A stretch of 25,676 bases of DNA, taken from a virus. Numbering within the stretch: the stretch's first letter is position 1; every line of letters starts with the position of its first letter. The stretch covers positions 1-25,676 of the IMG/VR virus record IMGVR_UViG_3300044904_000025. The stretch is one strand, 5' to 3'. Under the pieces are notes generated by a model, which was not told the DNA's origin, ran no database searches, and saw only the letters and a list, made by a program, of their open reading frames with translations. A program made the position numbers and the translations under genes. Positions 12,168 to 19,873 of this stretch are shown here, piece by piece.

Positions 12168-13279
12168 CCACCCTCGCCGCGATCCTCGTGCTCGCCGCGG
12201 GCCTCCGGTGGTTCGCCTTCCGCTCCGTCAAGAAGTACTCCCCGGCCGACGAGGCGGTCTACGCCGAGCAGGTGCGTTGGCTGAACACTCCCGGGCGCAA
12301 AGGTTTCCGGGCGTTCGTCGACGTTTACCTCGCCACCCCCCGGGTCCATGACTTCCCGTCGCCGTTGCGGTGGGGTTACCTCTTCCTCGCCGCTGGCTGG
12401 TGCCGTGCCTATCGAGAGTCTGACGAACGCGCCCTGGCGATCTTCTCGTCGTTCTGCGGTCTCGGCGTCGTTGTCATGTCCTGGGTGCTCGCGCGCCAAC
12501 TCGTGGGCGCTACCGCCGCCGCGTGGTGCGCCGCACTCGTTGCATGCTCAGCGCTACAGCTCATTGTCGGCCGCCGCGCACTCTCTGATACCCCTGCGGC
12601 GCTCGCCGCCATCACCTACCTGGCCGCAGCCATTTGGTATGCGCAGGCACCCACTACCTTGACGGCGAGCGCCGTTCTTCTTCTCGGGGCCTTGGCAATC
12701 ACCGTCAAGGAAACTGCCCTGGTTTTCGTGCTGCCGGTGGGCCTTGTGCTCGCCGTGGCTACCCACGGACTGCGGCCGGACATGCTGCTCGCCGTTGTCC
12801 TCGGCCCCGTGCTGTTGTGGATTGCGCTTTCGATGCTGGTCGTTGGGGGTCGCAGGCGCCTGGTGGCACTCATTCGAAACATGGTCGCCCAGAAAAACGG
12901 CCCCTATGTGGCCGCCTACCAGTCCGGTGTCTGGTCGCGATCCATCGTTGATCTCGCCCTGGTGGTACCGCTGACGCTCGTTGCGGCCGTGGCCGGCGCG
13001 ACGCTGCTACTCCAACGGGGGAGTCTGGCCGTTCCGACGGCCCTGGTGGCGGCGGTTTTGCTCGCCGGCCTCGCGCCGCTCAAGAACGTCCGGATGCAAC
13101 TCGTGGCGGAGGTGCTCGTCTGTGTGGCGGCCGGTGTGGCGCTAGCGGAACTCGGCATCTTTTCCGGTCTGTTGGTCTGCGCGTCGGGCGTATGGATGGG
13201 TCATAAGATGGTCAATGTATACGATCCAGTGACGCTTAATCTCGTGCGGGCGCTGAATATGGGCGGGGGGTTGCGATGA
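12164..13279 (+). CDS. Membrane GT-C glycosyltransferase (ArnT/PMT-like)
   Basis: A 371-residue integral membrane protein with about eight to ten spans. The pattern is that of GT-C enzymes of the ArnT/PMT type, which move a sugar from a polyprenyl phosphate carrier onto an acceptor outside the cytoplasmic membrane. After the first span come D29-E30 in SPADEAVYAEQVRWL (the catalytic first-loop acid with the family's DE-YA pattern), PSPLRWGYLFLAA (65-77, the PPL-like motif), GRRALSDTPAAL (136-147, resembling the AR...D motif) and AITVKETALVFVLP (178-191). It lacks the large C-terminal domain of longer relatives. Codon use matches the neighbours. It is coupled by ATGA overlaps to both large terminase and portal, an unusual position that implies late expression. 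Donor and acceptor cannot be deduced. Confidence 0.8.
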   Translation: MTTLAAILVLAAGLRWFAFRSVKKYSPADEAVYAEQVRWLNTPGRKGFRAFVDVYLATPRVHDFPSPLRWGYLFLAAGWCRAYRESDERALAIFSSFCGLGVVVMSWVLARQLVGATAAAWCAALVACSALQLIVGRRALSDTPAALAAITYLAAAIWYAQAPTTLTASAVLLLGALAITVKETALVFVLPVGLVLAVATHGLRPDMLLAVVLGPVLLWIALSMLVVGGRRRLVALIRNMVAQKNGPYVAAYQSGVWSRSIVDLALVVPLTLVAAVAGATLLLQRGSLAVPTALVAAVLLAGLAPLKNVRMQLVAEVLVCVAAGVALAELGIFSGLLVCASGVWMGHKMVNVYDPVTLNLVRALNMGGGLR

Positions 13280-14901
13280 AGCTACGCATCGAACGCGAAC
13301 CCTTAATCGAACTCGGGCTCGCAGAGGTTGCCAGAAACCTACCCAGGAATCAGCGCGGGGGCACGTTTGACGGCGGCACGCTCGCCGACCCCACGCCGGA
13401 CCTGATTCGTTCCTTCCACGGTCTACCGTCCACCTCAGGAGTCCCGGTCAATGCCGACACGGCGATGACCATCTCGACCGTCCACGCCTGCGTTCGGATT
13501 CTCTCGGGTCTGGGCGCGTCGCTTCCGCTCATGGTCTACCAGGCGACCGACAAGGGTCCTCGGCTGGCGAAGGAGCATCGACTCTACTCGCTGCTGCACG
13601 ACGCGCCGAACCCGCAACAGTCTTCGTTCCTCTGGCGTGAGGCCGAGTGGACGAATGAACTGCTGACGGGAAATTCCTACACGCAAATCGAGTACGACGG
13701 CGCCGGTCGCGTCAAGGGTCTCTGGCCGATTCAGGCGAGTCGCGTCATGCCGCAGCGAGTCATGGACATCCATTCACCATCGTTCGGCGAGATCGTCTAC
13801 ATCATTGACAACAACACTCGGGGCACCGCGCGTCTCCTGGCTAAGCAAATGCTCCATATCCCCGGTATGGGCTTCGACGGGGTGATGGGCAAGTCGAGGA
13901 TTACCTACTTCCGCGAGGGGCTCGGCCTGGCGCTGGCAACCGAGCGGCATGGTTCGTCGTTCTTCGGTGCCGGCGGGATGCCACCGGTCGCGCTCACCCA
14001 TCCCGGGAAGGGCAACCACGAGGCGGCGAAGAAGATCAAGAGCGAATGGCACGAGGGCCGCGACAGCCTCGATAACGTGGTCGTGCTCTTCGATGGGATG
14101 AAGGCCGAGCCGATCTCGATCAACCATGTCGACCTGCAGTACCTCGAAACCCGGACATTCCAGGTTGAGGAGGTCTGCCGCATGTTCCTCGTGCCGACGT
14201 GGATGGTCGCGGCCGCGGCGCACGCATCGAATTTCGGGACCGGGATCGAACAGCAGTTTATTGCGTTCCTGACGATCTCCCTCGTGCCTGAATTGCGCCG
14301 TCGCGAGCAGGCAATGAACATGCAATTGTTCAGTTCGACGGACCAGGCGGCCGGTTTCTACGTCGAGCACGTCGTCGAGGGCATCCTGCGCGCCGATTCG
14401 GCGGCCCGCGCGATCTTCTACAAGATGATGCGCGAGATGGGGGCGTTCTCGGTGGACGACGTTCTCCGCAAAGAGAACCTCCCGACCATCGGCGGGGAGG
14501 CCGGAAGCGAGCGAATTAGGCCCGCGAACATGGTCCCGATCGGTACGCCAGCACCCGCCGCTCCGGCTCCGTTCCCTGCCGGACGTAGTGAGGATCTACC
14601 AGCCATCGACCGGGCATCGTTCAAACCGCTGATTCAGGACGCTTTTGAGCGCTCGATCGGCAAGGCGAAGCGGGACTGGGTCGCCGCGGACAAGCGGGGC
14701 GACGAAGCGCGGCAGGCGTGGGCTGAGGACTTCCAGCGCAACGCTCGCCGCCAACTTGCTCTCGTCGGTGAGGCGATGGGCGAGAGCAAGGCGGTCGTCA
14801 CGTGGGTGACGCTGCTCCCGAAACCGAATGGGGAACTCCCTGATGTCTGGGACGTCTCTGCATTGGCCGCGACCGCGGCCGAAAAGTGCATCGGAGGCTG
14901 A
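13276..14901 (+). CDS. Portal protein, HK97 family
   Basis: A 541-residue portal, the dodecameric ring through which DNA enters the head. Typical blocks are present in order: MTISTVHACVRILSGLGASL then PLMVYQ near residue 65, the LYSLLHDAPNPQQSSFLWR region, NELLTGNSYTQIEYD, LLAKQMLHIPGMGFDG, YFREGLGLALATERHGSSFF and FLVPTWMVAAAAHASNFG. The last 130 residues are a Pro/Ala-rich linker plus a charged helical tail, longer than in minimal relatives. Starts at ATG overlapping the glycosyltransferase TGA. The protease gene follows at once. Identification is firm. Confidence 0.95.
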   Translation: MKLRIEREPLIELGLAEVARNLPRNQRGGTFDGGTLADPTPDLIRSFHGLPSTSGVPVNADTAMTISTVHACVRILSGLGASLPLMVYQATDKGPRLAKEHRLYSLLHDAPNPQQSSFLWREAEWTNELLTGNSYTQIEYDGAGRVKGLWPIQASRVMPQRVMDIHSPSFGEIVYIIDNNTRGTARLLAKQMLHIPGMGFDGVMGKSRITYFREGLGLALATERHGSSFFGAGGMPPVALTHPGKGNHEAAKKIKSEWHEGRDSLDNVVVLFDGMKAEPISINHVDLQYLETRTFQVEEVCRMFLVPTWMVAAAAHASNFGTGIEQQFIAFLTISLVPELRRREQAMNMQLFSSTDQAAGFYVEHVVEGILRADSAARAIFYKMMREMGAFSVDDVLRKENLPTIGGEAGSERIRPANMVPIGTPAPAAPAPFPAGRSEDLPAIDRASFKPLIQDAFERSIGKAKRDWVAADKRGDEARQAWAEDFQRNARRQLALVGEAMGESKAVVTWVTLLPKPNGELPDVWDVSALAATAAEKCIGG

Positions 14902-14902
14902 C

Positions 14903-15580
14903 ATGGATAGGATTCCGAACAAGGGCCTGGAGCGCCGCGAACTCCGGGTGGCAGGGCTGCGTGTGGACGGTGAAACCCGCAGCATTGCCGGCCACGCCGC
15001 GACATTCAATCAGGAGACTGTAATTGCGGGTCTCTTCCGCGAGGTCATTCGCCCCGGCGCGTTCAAGCGGGCCCTGGCCGAGGGTCAGGACGTGGTCGCG
15101 TGGTACCAGCATGGCAAAGGTGCCCCGCTGCCGCTTGGGCGGACCACCGCGACCCCGCCGACCCTCCGGCTGGCCGAGGACGAGCGCGGTCTCCGCTTCG
15201 AGATCGACCCGCCGGCAACCCAGTCGGCCGACGAACTCCGCGAGGCGATTAAGCGCGGTGATGTGACCGGCATGTCGTTCGCCTTCGATGTCCGCATGCA
15301 CGAGGACGAGAACTGGGACGACTCCGAAGTCGGGTCCGGGAAGCTCCCGCTCCGCGAACTCCTCAACGTCGACTTGTTCGACGTCTCTCCCGTCGTGTTC
15401 CCCGCGTACCAAGGCACGAGCGTGCACGCTCGGAGTGCCGAAGAGGTGCTCGAGGCTCACAAGCCCGTGGCTGTTCCTGAAACACCAGCAGAACCGGAAC
15501 AGTCCTGCAGCGAACCCCAAGAGCCGAACGCTGATGCACTAGAAGTTGAGCGAGCCACTCTCCAACTGCAACTCCTGTAA
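14903..15580 (+). CDS. Prohead maturation protease, HK97 family
   Basis: A 225-residue serine protease that trims the capsid precursor during head maturation. The HK97-type (herpesvirus-assemblin-like) motifs are intact: IAGHAATFNQET near residue 30, REVIRPGAF (46-54), catalytic H70 in VVAWYQHGK, and catalytic S125 in GDVTGMSFAF, then LFDVSPVVFPAY (158-169). The C-terminal 50 residues are Pro/Glu-rich and disordered. ATG 14903 is chosen because CGGAGG lies just upstream and the start touches the portal stop; longer in-frame starts lie within the portal gene. The capsid gene follows after 12 bp. Confidence 0.94.
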   Translation: MDRIPNKGLERRELRVAGLRVDGETRSIAGHAATFNQETVIAGLFREVIRPGAFKRALAEGQDVVAWYQHGKGAPLPLGRTTATPPTLRLAEDERGLRFEIDPPATQSADELREAIKRGDVTGMSFAFDVRMHEDENWDDSEVGSGKLPLRELLNVDLFDVSPVVFPAYQGTSVHARSAEEVLEAHKPVAVPETPAEPEQSCSEPQEPNADALEVERATLQLQLL

Positions 15581-15592
15581 GGAGCTACTACC

Positions 15593-16900
15593 ATGAGTAA
15601 CCCTGTGCTTGAGCTGTCCGACCAGCTCAAAGTCGCCAAGGCCGACGGTCAGGCGATCATCGACAAGGCGGGCGCTGAGAAGCGCTCATTCACCCCGGAA
15701 GAGCGGACCACGCTCGACAACGTGTCTGCCAAGGTCAAGGACCTCGCGGCCGACATGGAGCGGATGCTGAAATTCGACTCTACCGGCAACGGTAACACCC
15801 CGGCGACCATCGGCCTGACCGAACCCGAAGCCCGGAGCTTCTCGGTCGTCAAGGCCATCAAGGCCATCGCCGAGGGTTCGTGGCGCGGTGCCGAGTTCGA
15901 GCACGAGGCGACCGAGGCGGCTGCCAAGGCGCTCGGCCGTGGCCCCAAGGGCCTCGGCTTCATCATGCCGGACGAGGTCATGCACGTCCGCGCCGACACC
16001 AACCCCCACATTTCCCAGATTATCAAGGCGACCGCCACCTCTGGTGGCGACCTCGTGAGGACCGAGCTTCTGTCGGCCTCGTTCATCGGCCTGCTCCGCG
16101 ACAAGATGATCGTGAAGGCGGCCGGTGCTCGCATTCTTAGCGATCTGACTGGGGACGTGAACATTCCCAAGCAGGTTGCTGGTGCAACGGCATTTTGGGG
16201 CGGGGAGGACCCCACAATTACTGCGAGTGGGCAAACGTTCGGTTTGGTTTCTCTCACACCCCACGATTTGCACGCGCAGACGCAGATTAGCCGTCGCATG
16301 CTTTTGCAGAGTTCGGTGGACATCGAGAACCTCGTCCGTGACGACATCGCCACCGTCCTCGCTCTTGCGGTGGATCTTGCGTGCCTTCACGGCACGGGCG
16401 CCAACTCGCAGCCCTACGGCATCGCCTCGACCACGAGCGTCGGGTCGGTGACCGGCGGCACCAACGGCGCGCTCCCGACGTGGGCCAACTTCATCTCCCT
16501 GGAGTCCAAGGTCGCGGTGGCGAACGCCGAGATGGGCGCGCTTGCGTACATCACCAACGCAGCCGTGCGTGGCTATACCAAGGGTGCACCGAAGATCGGC
16601 ACCGCCTACCCGATGTATCTGTGGGGCGAGGGCGCGTTCCCGTTCAACGGCTACCCGGTGTTCATCACCAACCAGGTCAGCTCCACGCTGACGAAGGGGA
16701 CCGCGACCGCGATTGCGTCGGCTATCTTCTTCGGCAACTGGAACGACCTGCTCATCGGACAGTGGGGCACGGGACTGGACGTTATCGTGGACCCGTATAC
16801 CGCCCCGGGTGCCATTCGGATCACCTCATTCATCGATGTCGACGTGGCCGTCCGTCACCCCGAGTCGTTCGCGGTGATGCTCGACGCTCTCGTGGCATAA
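15593..16900 (+). CDS. Major capsid protein, HK97 fold
   Basis: A 435-residue precursor with an AAGGAG ribosome site about 8 nt before ATG. Residues 1 to about 100 are a charged helical delta domain (DQLKVAKADGQAIIDKAG, VSAKVKDLAADMERML) that would act as internal scaffold and be removed by the upstream protease. The HK97-fold shell domain follows, with family blocks such as AGARILSDLTGDVNIPK, SLTPHDLHAQTQISRRMLLQ, ENLVRDDIATVLALAVDLAC, and near the end a FGNWNDLLIGQWGTGLDVIV segment and DVAVRHPESFAVM. The stretch coding about residues 182-242 ends many codons in T or A, unlike both flanks, hinting at recombination inside the gene. Confidence 0.95.
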   Translation: MSNPVLELSDQLKVAKADGQAIIDKAGAEKRSFTPEERTTLDNVSAKVKDLAADMERMLKFDSTGNGNTPATIGLTEPEARSFSVVKAIKAIAEGSWRGAEFEHEATEAAAKALGRGPKGLGFIMPDEVMHVRADTNPHISQIIKATATSGGDLVRTELLSASFIGLLRDKMIVKAAGARILSDLTGDVNIPKQVAGATAFWGGEDPTITASGQTFGLVSLTPHDLHAQTQISRRMLLQSSVDIENLVRDDIATVLALAVDLACLHGTGANSQPYGIASTTSVGSVTGGTNGALPTWANFISLESKVAVANAEMGALAYITNAAVRGYTKGAPKIGTAYPMYLWGEGAFPFNGYPVFITNQVSSTLTKGTATAIASAIFFGNWNDLLIGQWGTGLDVIVDPYTAPGAIRITSFIDVDVAVRHPESFAVMLDALVA

Positions 16901-16916
16901 ACCAAGGTGTGGGAAT

Positions 16917-16942
16917 CGGGGGCGGTCAATGGGCCGCCCCCG
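16917..16942 (+). promoter_or_regulatory. GC-rich hairpin after the capsid gene
   Basis: CGGGGGCGG (16917-16925) pairs with CCGCCCCCG (16934-16942), extended inward by one wobble and one C-G pair to leave a four-base AATG loop. It lies 16 bp after the capsid stop and just ahead of the next gene's ribosome site. No T-run follows, so it is not a classic terminator. It may protect the abundant capsid mRNA from 3' decay or lower downstream expression. Confidence 0.6.
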
Positions 16943-16957
16943 TACTTTGGAGGAAGC

Positions 16958-17164
16958 ATGAAGGTCAAGATCACGGAAGGCTGCATCGTTCACGGTAAGC
17001 CGGTCAACGTCGGCGAGACGGTTGACGTGGAGCGCATGGACGCGTTGGGGCTGGTGTCTGGGCATCGTGGCTACATCGTTCCGGATGCGCCACAGCAGAC
17101 CCACGACGAGCGCGCTGACGCGGCCACGGCAGAGGCCGAGGCCAGAATGAAGCGGCGCGCGTGA
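16958..17164 (+). CDS. Small head-region protein of unknown function
   Basis: A 68-residue protein; ATG 16958 follows TTTGGAGGA at ideal distance, so longer frames reaching into the hairpin are not used. Residues 1-45 are strand-rich (MKVKITEGCIVHGKPVNVGE, then DVERMDALGLVSGHRGYIV), a pattern I associate with small phage proteins encoded near capsid or tail genes. The C-terminus is a charged helix (DERADAATAEAEARMKRRA). It might be a capsid accessory or a small chaperone; this is unproven. Its stop overlaps the glycosyltransferase GTG by 4 bp. Confidence 0.7.
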   Translation: MKVKITEGCIVHGKPVNVGETVDVERMDALGLVSGHRGYIVPDAPQQTHDERADAATAEAEARMKRRA

Positions 17165-17895
17165 AACAAGCCAGCAAGACTCCGGCCGGCATCGAAAAGG
17201 TGCTCTTCGCCACGCCCGCGCTCGACGGCAAGGTAAACGTCCAGTACATGGTCTCGATGATGCAGACCGTGTCGATGATGGAGCGCACGGGCGTCGGGTA
17301 CGACCTGCTCGGGCTGTCCGGCCAGAGCCTGCTCCCGATGGGGCGCAACTTCATGGTCGCGGCGTTCCTCTCGCGGCCGGAGTTCTCGCACTTGTTTTTC
17401 ATCGACGCCGACATGGAGTGGAAGGCCGAGGACGCGATGCGGCTGATTCTTGACGACCACGACGTCGCGATGGCGGTGGGCCGGAAGAAGGTCGAGGGTG
17501 AGCCGCAGTACGGCGTCGGGTTCCTCAGCGAACAATCGCCGGTCTGCCAGCACTGCGGCTGCATCGAGGTCGCCTACGGGGGTGCGTGTTTTCTACTGAT
17601 ATCGCGCAAGGCAATCCTACGGATGGTGGCGAAGTACCCCGAGCTGAGTTACGAGAGCGATACCCCGTTCGATCCGATTTGCGGCCTGTTCAACCCGATT
17701 ATGGACGCCAAGGATAAGGCGTACTGGTCGGAGGACATCAGCTTTTGCCTGCGCTGGCGCGCAATGGGCGAGAAGGTGTGGCTCGATCCCCGCATCAACC
17801 TGAACCACTGGGGCGCGACCGTTTGGCGCGGCGACACCATGAGTCTATTCGGTACCGCCGAGGAAGCGAAGGCGGCGAAGGAGGCGGTCGGATGA
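17161..17895 (+). CDS. GT-A fold glycosyltransferase
   Basis: A 244-residue soluble protein matching a family of phage-encoded GT-A glycosyltransferases that use nucleotide sugars. Landmarks: KVLFATPALDG at the N-terminus, SLLPMGRNFMVAAFL (57-70), HLFFIDADMEW with the metal-binding D82-A-D84, VAYGGACFLLISRKAIL (137-152), FDPICGLFN, then YWSEDISFCLRWRAMGEKVW with probable catalytic E191-D192, and LNHWG with H216. A C-x2-C-x-C cluster (129-134) before the acceptor region is an oddity. No membrane segment. GTG start and ATGA end couple it to head genes on both sides, so it is expressed late in the same transcript. Target could be virion protein, phage DNA or a cell polymer; I cannot choose from sequence. 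Confidence 0.85.
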   Translation: MKQASKTPAGIEKVLFATPALDGKVNVQYMVSMMQTVSMMERTGVGYDLLGLSGQSLLPMGRNFMVAAFLSRPEFSHLFFIDADMEWKAEDAMRLILDDHDVAMAVGRKKVEGEPQYGVGFLSEQSPVCQHCGCIEVAYGGACFLLISRKAILRMVAKYPELSYESDTPFDPICGLFNPIMDAKDKAYWSEDISFCLRWRAMGEKVWLDPRINLNHWGATVWRGDTMSLFGTAEEAKAAKEAVG

Positions 17896-18902
17896 TTACC
17901 GTGACACGCGTCGCGCAACCCGTCGTCGAGCCAGTCATGCTCGACGACGTCATGGCATGGGCGTCTGTCGGCGTTGACGATATGGTCGGAGCGGTTGACG
18001 CCAATGTCCGCGAACTCGTGCGCGAGCTCGTGCCCGAACAGCGCGAGGCGGTTGAGCGGTACACCGGCTGCGCCCTCGTCGTTGGCAGTTTCGTGGTCAC
18101 CTACGACCGGGACGACATTGTGCAGCGGGGCGCGCGCCGCTTGCACCCGCTACTCTCGGGTGGAGAACTTGCGGTCCTGCTCCCGGGTTTCTACGGGCAG
18201 ATCCAGGGCCAGCTTGAGATTCCGCTGCGCCCGCTTGTCACGGTGACGCAGATCACGGCGACTGACATCAACGGCGCCGATACGGTTGTCCCGACCATGA
18301 GTTACTTCGTGATCGCTGGCGAATTCGGCAAGATCATCTTGAGGCCGGGGTGCACGTGGGGCGTCACACTGCGTACCGAGGCGTGCCTCAAGGTCGAGTG
18401 TACCGCCGGCTACGCGACCCCGGTCGTGCCGGTGCAGCAGACTTCCACTGACACGGTTACCGTTCTCGCGGGTTCTGAGGTTGACGCCACGGCCGGCCTT
18501 CCCGTGCGCTACGGCTTCGAAACCGTGACCGGCAATCCGGTTAGCTTCGCGGTCTACGGCGCAAACCTCGCCAATTACAGCGATGAGGTCGCGGTGCGGG
18601 CGCTGGCGGGGGTTTCCGTCGGGAACACCAGCCACTTTACCCTTCCGGCGCCCACGAAGGACTACTACCGCGTCAAGATTCAGAGCACGGCCACCGGGAA
18701 GGCGGGGGAGGCTGTCGCCTCTGGCCTGTATGGCGCGATCCCCGGGCCGCTGGTCTTGGCTGTCCGCGAGCTTGTCCGCTACCACTTTGTGCATCGCGGC
18801 GACGGTATGTTCGTCGGGACGGGCGGGTTCAAGGGCGTGGCGCCGACCCCCGACGCCATCTTCGACAAGATCGAGTCGTTCCGCTGGCCGGTGGTGGCGT
18901 GA
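17892..18902 (+). CDS. Head-tail connector (gp6-like) with inserted beta domain
   Basis: A 336-residue protein. Residues 1-177 (VMLDDVMAWASVGVDD, REAVERYTGCALVVGSFVVT, IPLRPLVTVTQI, YFVIAGEFGKIILRPG, LKVECTAGYATP) and 282-336 (PGPLVLAVRELVRYHFVHRG and the rest) together form a head-completion connector of the HK97 gp6 type, which docks under the portal. Such proteins are usually much shorter, and the final helix normally follows the CTAGY strand closely. Here about 100 residues (178-281) intervene, rich in Thr/Val strands (TDTVTVLAGSEVDATAGLPV, NPVSFAVYGANLANYSDEVA, DYYRVKIQSTATGKAG). They look like one Ig-like or similar beta-sandwich domain. ATG start overlaps the glycosyltransferase stop. 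Confidence 0.78.
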   Translation: MITVTRVAQPVVEPVMLDDVMAWASVGVDDMVGAVDANVRELVRELVPEQREAVERYTGCALVVGSFVVTYDRDDIVQRGARRLHPLLSGGELAVLLPGFYGQIQGQLEIPLRPLVTVTQITATDINGADTVVPTMSYFVIAGEFGKIILRPGCTWGVTLRTEACLKVECTAGYATPVVPVQQTSTDTVTVLAGSEVDATAGLPVRYGFETVTGNPVSFAVYGANLANYSDEVAVRALAGVSVGNTSHFTLPAPTKDYYRVKIQSTATGKAGEAVASGLYGAIPGPLVLAVRELVRYHFVHRGDGMFVGTGGFKGVAPTPDAIFDKIESFRWPVVA

Positions 18903-19441
18903 TGGGCGACTGGCGCGTTATTCAGGATCTCGCCGCCGGCGAGGCAATGGTCGCTGAGGTGCGTACCCGGCTGACATCGACCGGGGCCGAGAAGATCGCC
19001 GCCGAGGCGTCCGCCGCCATGCTCGAGGAGGCGCGCAGCGCCTTCCAGACCAAGCGCGACCCGCGGACAGGTGCCGCTTGGGCACCTCCGGCCGAGTCCT
19101 CGCTACGCGACAAGCGGTATCGGTCGCTTCTGGTGCGCACTGGGCAACTTGAAGGCGACCTCGCCGCCGGCTACAAGGTCAACCCCGGCGGCGCGACGGC
19201 GTTCATCAACGTTCAGGCGACCTCGATTCGCAAGGCAATGATTAATCTCTATGGCGTCGAGGCCAAGGCGCGCCGGACCTACATCCGCAACCTTCCCGGC
19301 GGCCGAACCCGGAAGGAAAGCCGGCAGCGGAAGAACGTCAACGAGGCGATCCCGGCCCGGCGGTTCGTCGGCCTGTCTGACGCGAGGGTCTCCACAATCA
19401 TCACGGACGCCGAGAAGATCATCACCGAGGGGCTGCCATGA
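18902..19441 (+). CDS. Virion morphogenesis / tail completion protein (gpG/gpS-like)
   Basis: A 179-residue protein with the pattern of the phage virion morphogenesis family (Mu gpG, P2 gpS). FQTKRDPRTGAAWAPPAES (42-60) is the conserved dP-tG--W-pl motif; LLVRTGQLEGDL follows and the end has IPARRFVGLSDARVSTI, the family's PaR-flGls motif. These proteins take part in head completion or head-tail joining. ATG 18902 (TGATG overlap) is preferred; GTG 18899 would add one residue. The next gene overlaps by 4 bp. Confidence 0.82.
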   Translation: MGDWRVIQDLAAGEAMVAEVRTRLTSTGAEKIAAEASAAMLEEARSAFQTKRDPRTGAAWAPPAESSLRDKRYRSLLVRTGQLEGDLAAGYKVNPGGATAFINVQATSIRKAMINLYGVEAKARRTYIRNLPGGRTRKESRQRKNVNEAIPARRFVGLSDARVSTIITDAEKIITEGLP

Positions 19442-19872
19442 GCACCCGCGCACAACGTCGACAGGCCATCGCCGTAGCGATCGGGGCCGCCTTCCCGGGT
19501 TCGCCGGTGTTCGCCGACCCGGTCACCAACCTACTGCAGGGCACGCAGACGGCTGACCTTGCCTTCGCACTCTCGCGGGGCGTCCGGTCGCTCGACCCGT
19601 CTGTCGAAATGGGCGCCGTGATTCAGAACATGAGCGAGTTGTGGGAGGTCTATTTCGTGATTCCACGCGCCTCTAGCACCGCCACCAGTGAGGACCGGGC
19701 CGACGCGGTGTTCGAACTGCTACAGGACACACTCGCGCCACGGACCGGATTCGTTCCCGGGGGCACTGGCGCGTCAGAAATGGAACTCAAGGAAGAGGAC
19801 GTCTGGACTCGCGATGCACAGGCGGGTTCGATCTACTACGCGATTTACGAGAACGACTTCTGGGAGGGGTGA
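19438..19872 (+). CDS. Probable tail terminator / minor tail protein
   Basis: A 144-residue alpha/beta protein with an N-terminal helix (RRQAIAVAIGAAF) followed by the sequence that carries PNLL-like and DLAFALSRGVRSLDPS segments, a central strand pair (ELWEVYFVIPRASS) and a helix EDRADAVFELLQDTLAP. The fold pattern and position, between a gpG/gpS-like protein and the tail tube, fit tail-terminator proteins (lambda gpU or Mu gp37-like), which cap the tail before it joins the head. Sequence similarity visible by eye is weak; the call rests chiefly on synteny. ATG start overlaps the previous stop. Confidence 0.55.
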   Translation: MSTRAQRRQAIAVAIGAAFPGSPVFADPVTNLLQGTQTADLAFALSRGVRSLDPSVEMGAVIQNMSELWEVYFVIPRASSTATSEDRADAVFELLQDTLAPRTGFVPGGTGASEMELKEEDVWTRDAQAGSIYYAIYENDFWEG

Positions 19873-19873
19873 C

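Noticed and set aside
12164-13279. Holin or tail membrane protein as identity of the gene after large terminase
   Set aside because: Too long and with too many spans for a holin, and it shows the DEAVYA, PSPL and SDTPAAL pattern of GT-C enzymes in the right order.
16917-16942. Intrinsic terminator after the capsid gene
   Set aside because: Stem is strong, but the sequence after it is TACTTTGG with no U-run, and coupled genes follow at once; kept only as a regulatory hairpin.
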